Made by a program: the position numbers and the translations under genes. Shown here in pieces: positions 63,064-64,000 of a DNA stretch of 64,000 nt (within the stretch, counting starts at the first letter, position 1; each line of letters starts with the position of its first letter). Under the pieces are notes generated by a model. That model did not search any database, was not told the origin of the DNA, and worked only from the letters and a program-made list of their open reading frames with translations. This DNA is from Prosapia bicincta (taxonomy: Eukaryota > Arthropoda > Insecta > Hemiptera > Cercopidae), in contig JBAIZL010000006.1 of NCBI GenBank assembly GCA_036971475.1, positions 65,610,398 through 65,674,397 on the forward strand. The letters are read 5' to 3'.

Positions 63064-64000
63064 CAGATTTGTAGTTGATATACTTCTAAGAATAATTTCC
63101 ATTTTAAATATTAAATACATTTTGTAAAATGACAAAAGGTCAGTTTTTTCAAATGAATTTGATATTATACTTCGTTTTGCATAGAGATAATGTGTCTTAA
63201 AACGTACAAATAAACATAATCGACTTAATCATAAATATAATAAACTTACAATGTAAGATGAAACTAATAAGACAGAATACATATTAAACATAAAACTATT
63301 GAATACACTGATAAAACAAGAATTAATCAAAAAGAAGTACAAAAGAAAGTTATCACAGCTAAACTTTTATTTTAATTTCTACTATCATATCATGACCATT
63401 AGAGGGTAATATTACAATAAAAAACAATCTAACCTCCCTCTTACAAAAATTATACAAAAAATAATGACTGTAATTTTATTGTAATAGTCTATATAAATAT
63501 TATTTTTATTGTAACAGGGGGTATAGATTTTTTCCAATTGTTACAGGACTTCTGCTGATGATGCCTTGATTTCCGAAATGTAAATAAGGATTATGTAAAT
63601 AAATAAAAAATTATTTGTAGTTACAAGTTTTTATCTACTTAAGTCAAACTTAGGACTTTCGATTCAAATCAATATAATCTACCACCAAGACTGCTGGGCA
63701 GCCCCTCATATTACCAAACACCAGATTTCATCGTACTTGGAAGTCAATCGTTCCACGCCTTCCAATTGTCAGTCATGTTGTAAAGGTTAAGAGAGTTGAA
63801 TGCATAATGGAATAGGGTTTTATTTCTTAACATGCACTTAACTTGAGTGAGCGACATAAAAGAGATGTAAACGAATTTGTATAGGCTACTCCACTGCGTA
63901 GCCTATTTTTTTAAGAATAGTTTTACACTGCCAGAACCTTTTACTGTATTTTTTTAGAGTTTATCCTTATTCAGTATTTGAAATAGTGTTTAATTCACAA

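Larger units (their letters stand above)
57350..64000 (+). repeat. Young large duplication, second copy (truncated by window)
   Basis: Repeats 42,011-48,651 almost perfectly, same strand. Everything described there recurs: the candidate exon, the recursive splice candidate, the Penelope-like relic and the inverted-repeat core. Differences found are single bases at 57,502, 57,824, 59,081, 63,020 and 63,492, plus ten extra TA bases. Confidence 0.97.

Overview
This window looks like non-coding, repeat-dense nuclear DNA from an arthropod, most likely an insect. It is very AT-rich and carries many long (TA)n and (CA/TG)n arrays. It also holds an R1-clade LINE, a Penelope-like retroelement with a GIY-YIG nuclease, a decayed Tigger/pogo-like DNA transposon, and hAT-like and piggyBac-like non-autonomous elements. 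There are no operons, rRNA genes or CRISPR arrays, and no complete cellular protein-coding gene. The species cannot be named from the sequence.

Layout. Bases 1-37,247 are dominated by a long, diverged repeat present in up to three scrambled copies (I call its segments A-F). Copy I is 1-630 plus 4,747-8,235 and a piece at 9,138-9,290. Copy II is 11,990-18,010 with detached pieces at 22,370-22,560 and 23,920-24,840. Copy III is 27,335-28,140 plus 29,859-37,247. Copy I is split by an R1-clade LINE (631-4,746, minus strand) inserted into a (TG)n microsatellite; copy III keeps the empty site. A Tigger/pogo-like relic lies at 25,331-26,914. Three hairpin (snapback) sequences lie at 20,139-20,401, 37,598-37,696 and 38,174-38,422.

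Bases 37,248-42,010 are mostly anonymous AT-rich DNA with two GC-richer islands. At 42,011 a second, very young duplication starts: 42,011-48,651 reappears at 57,350-64,000 with only about five substitutions and a microsatellite length change. The simplest reading is a head-to-tail tandem duplication of a unit of about 15.3 kb whose second copy runs off the window; a false duplication in the assembly would look the same. The duplicated block carries a candidate 66-nt internal exon, a candidate recursive splice site and a Penelope-like relic. Between the copies lie a CT/CA/CG microsatellite, an 18-bp minisatellite, a satellite of about 36 bp with a 146-bp higher-order repeat, a long inverted repeat partner, a hAT-like element, a piggyBac-like MITE and a tRNA-like fragment.

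The window therefore records transposition and segmental duplication rather than a pathway. If the candidate exon is real, 42-64 kb is probably part of a long intron-rich gene on the + strand. I found no convincing new multi-gene system. The most worthwhile leads are the near-identical 15.3-kb duplication, the microsatellite-targeted LINE with its empty site, the Penelope-like relic with hammerhead-like CTGATGA...GAAA motifs, the snapbacks, and the exon and recursive-splice candidates.
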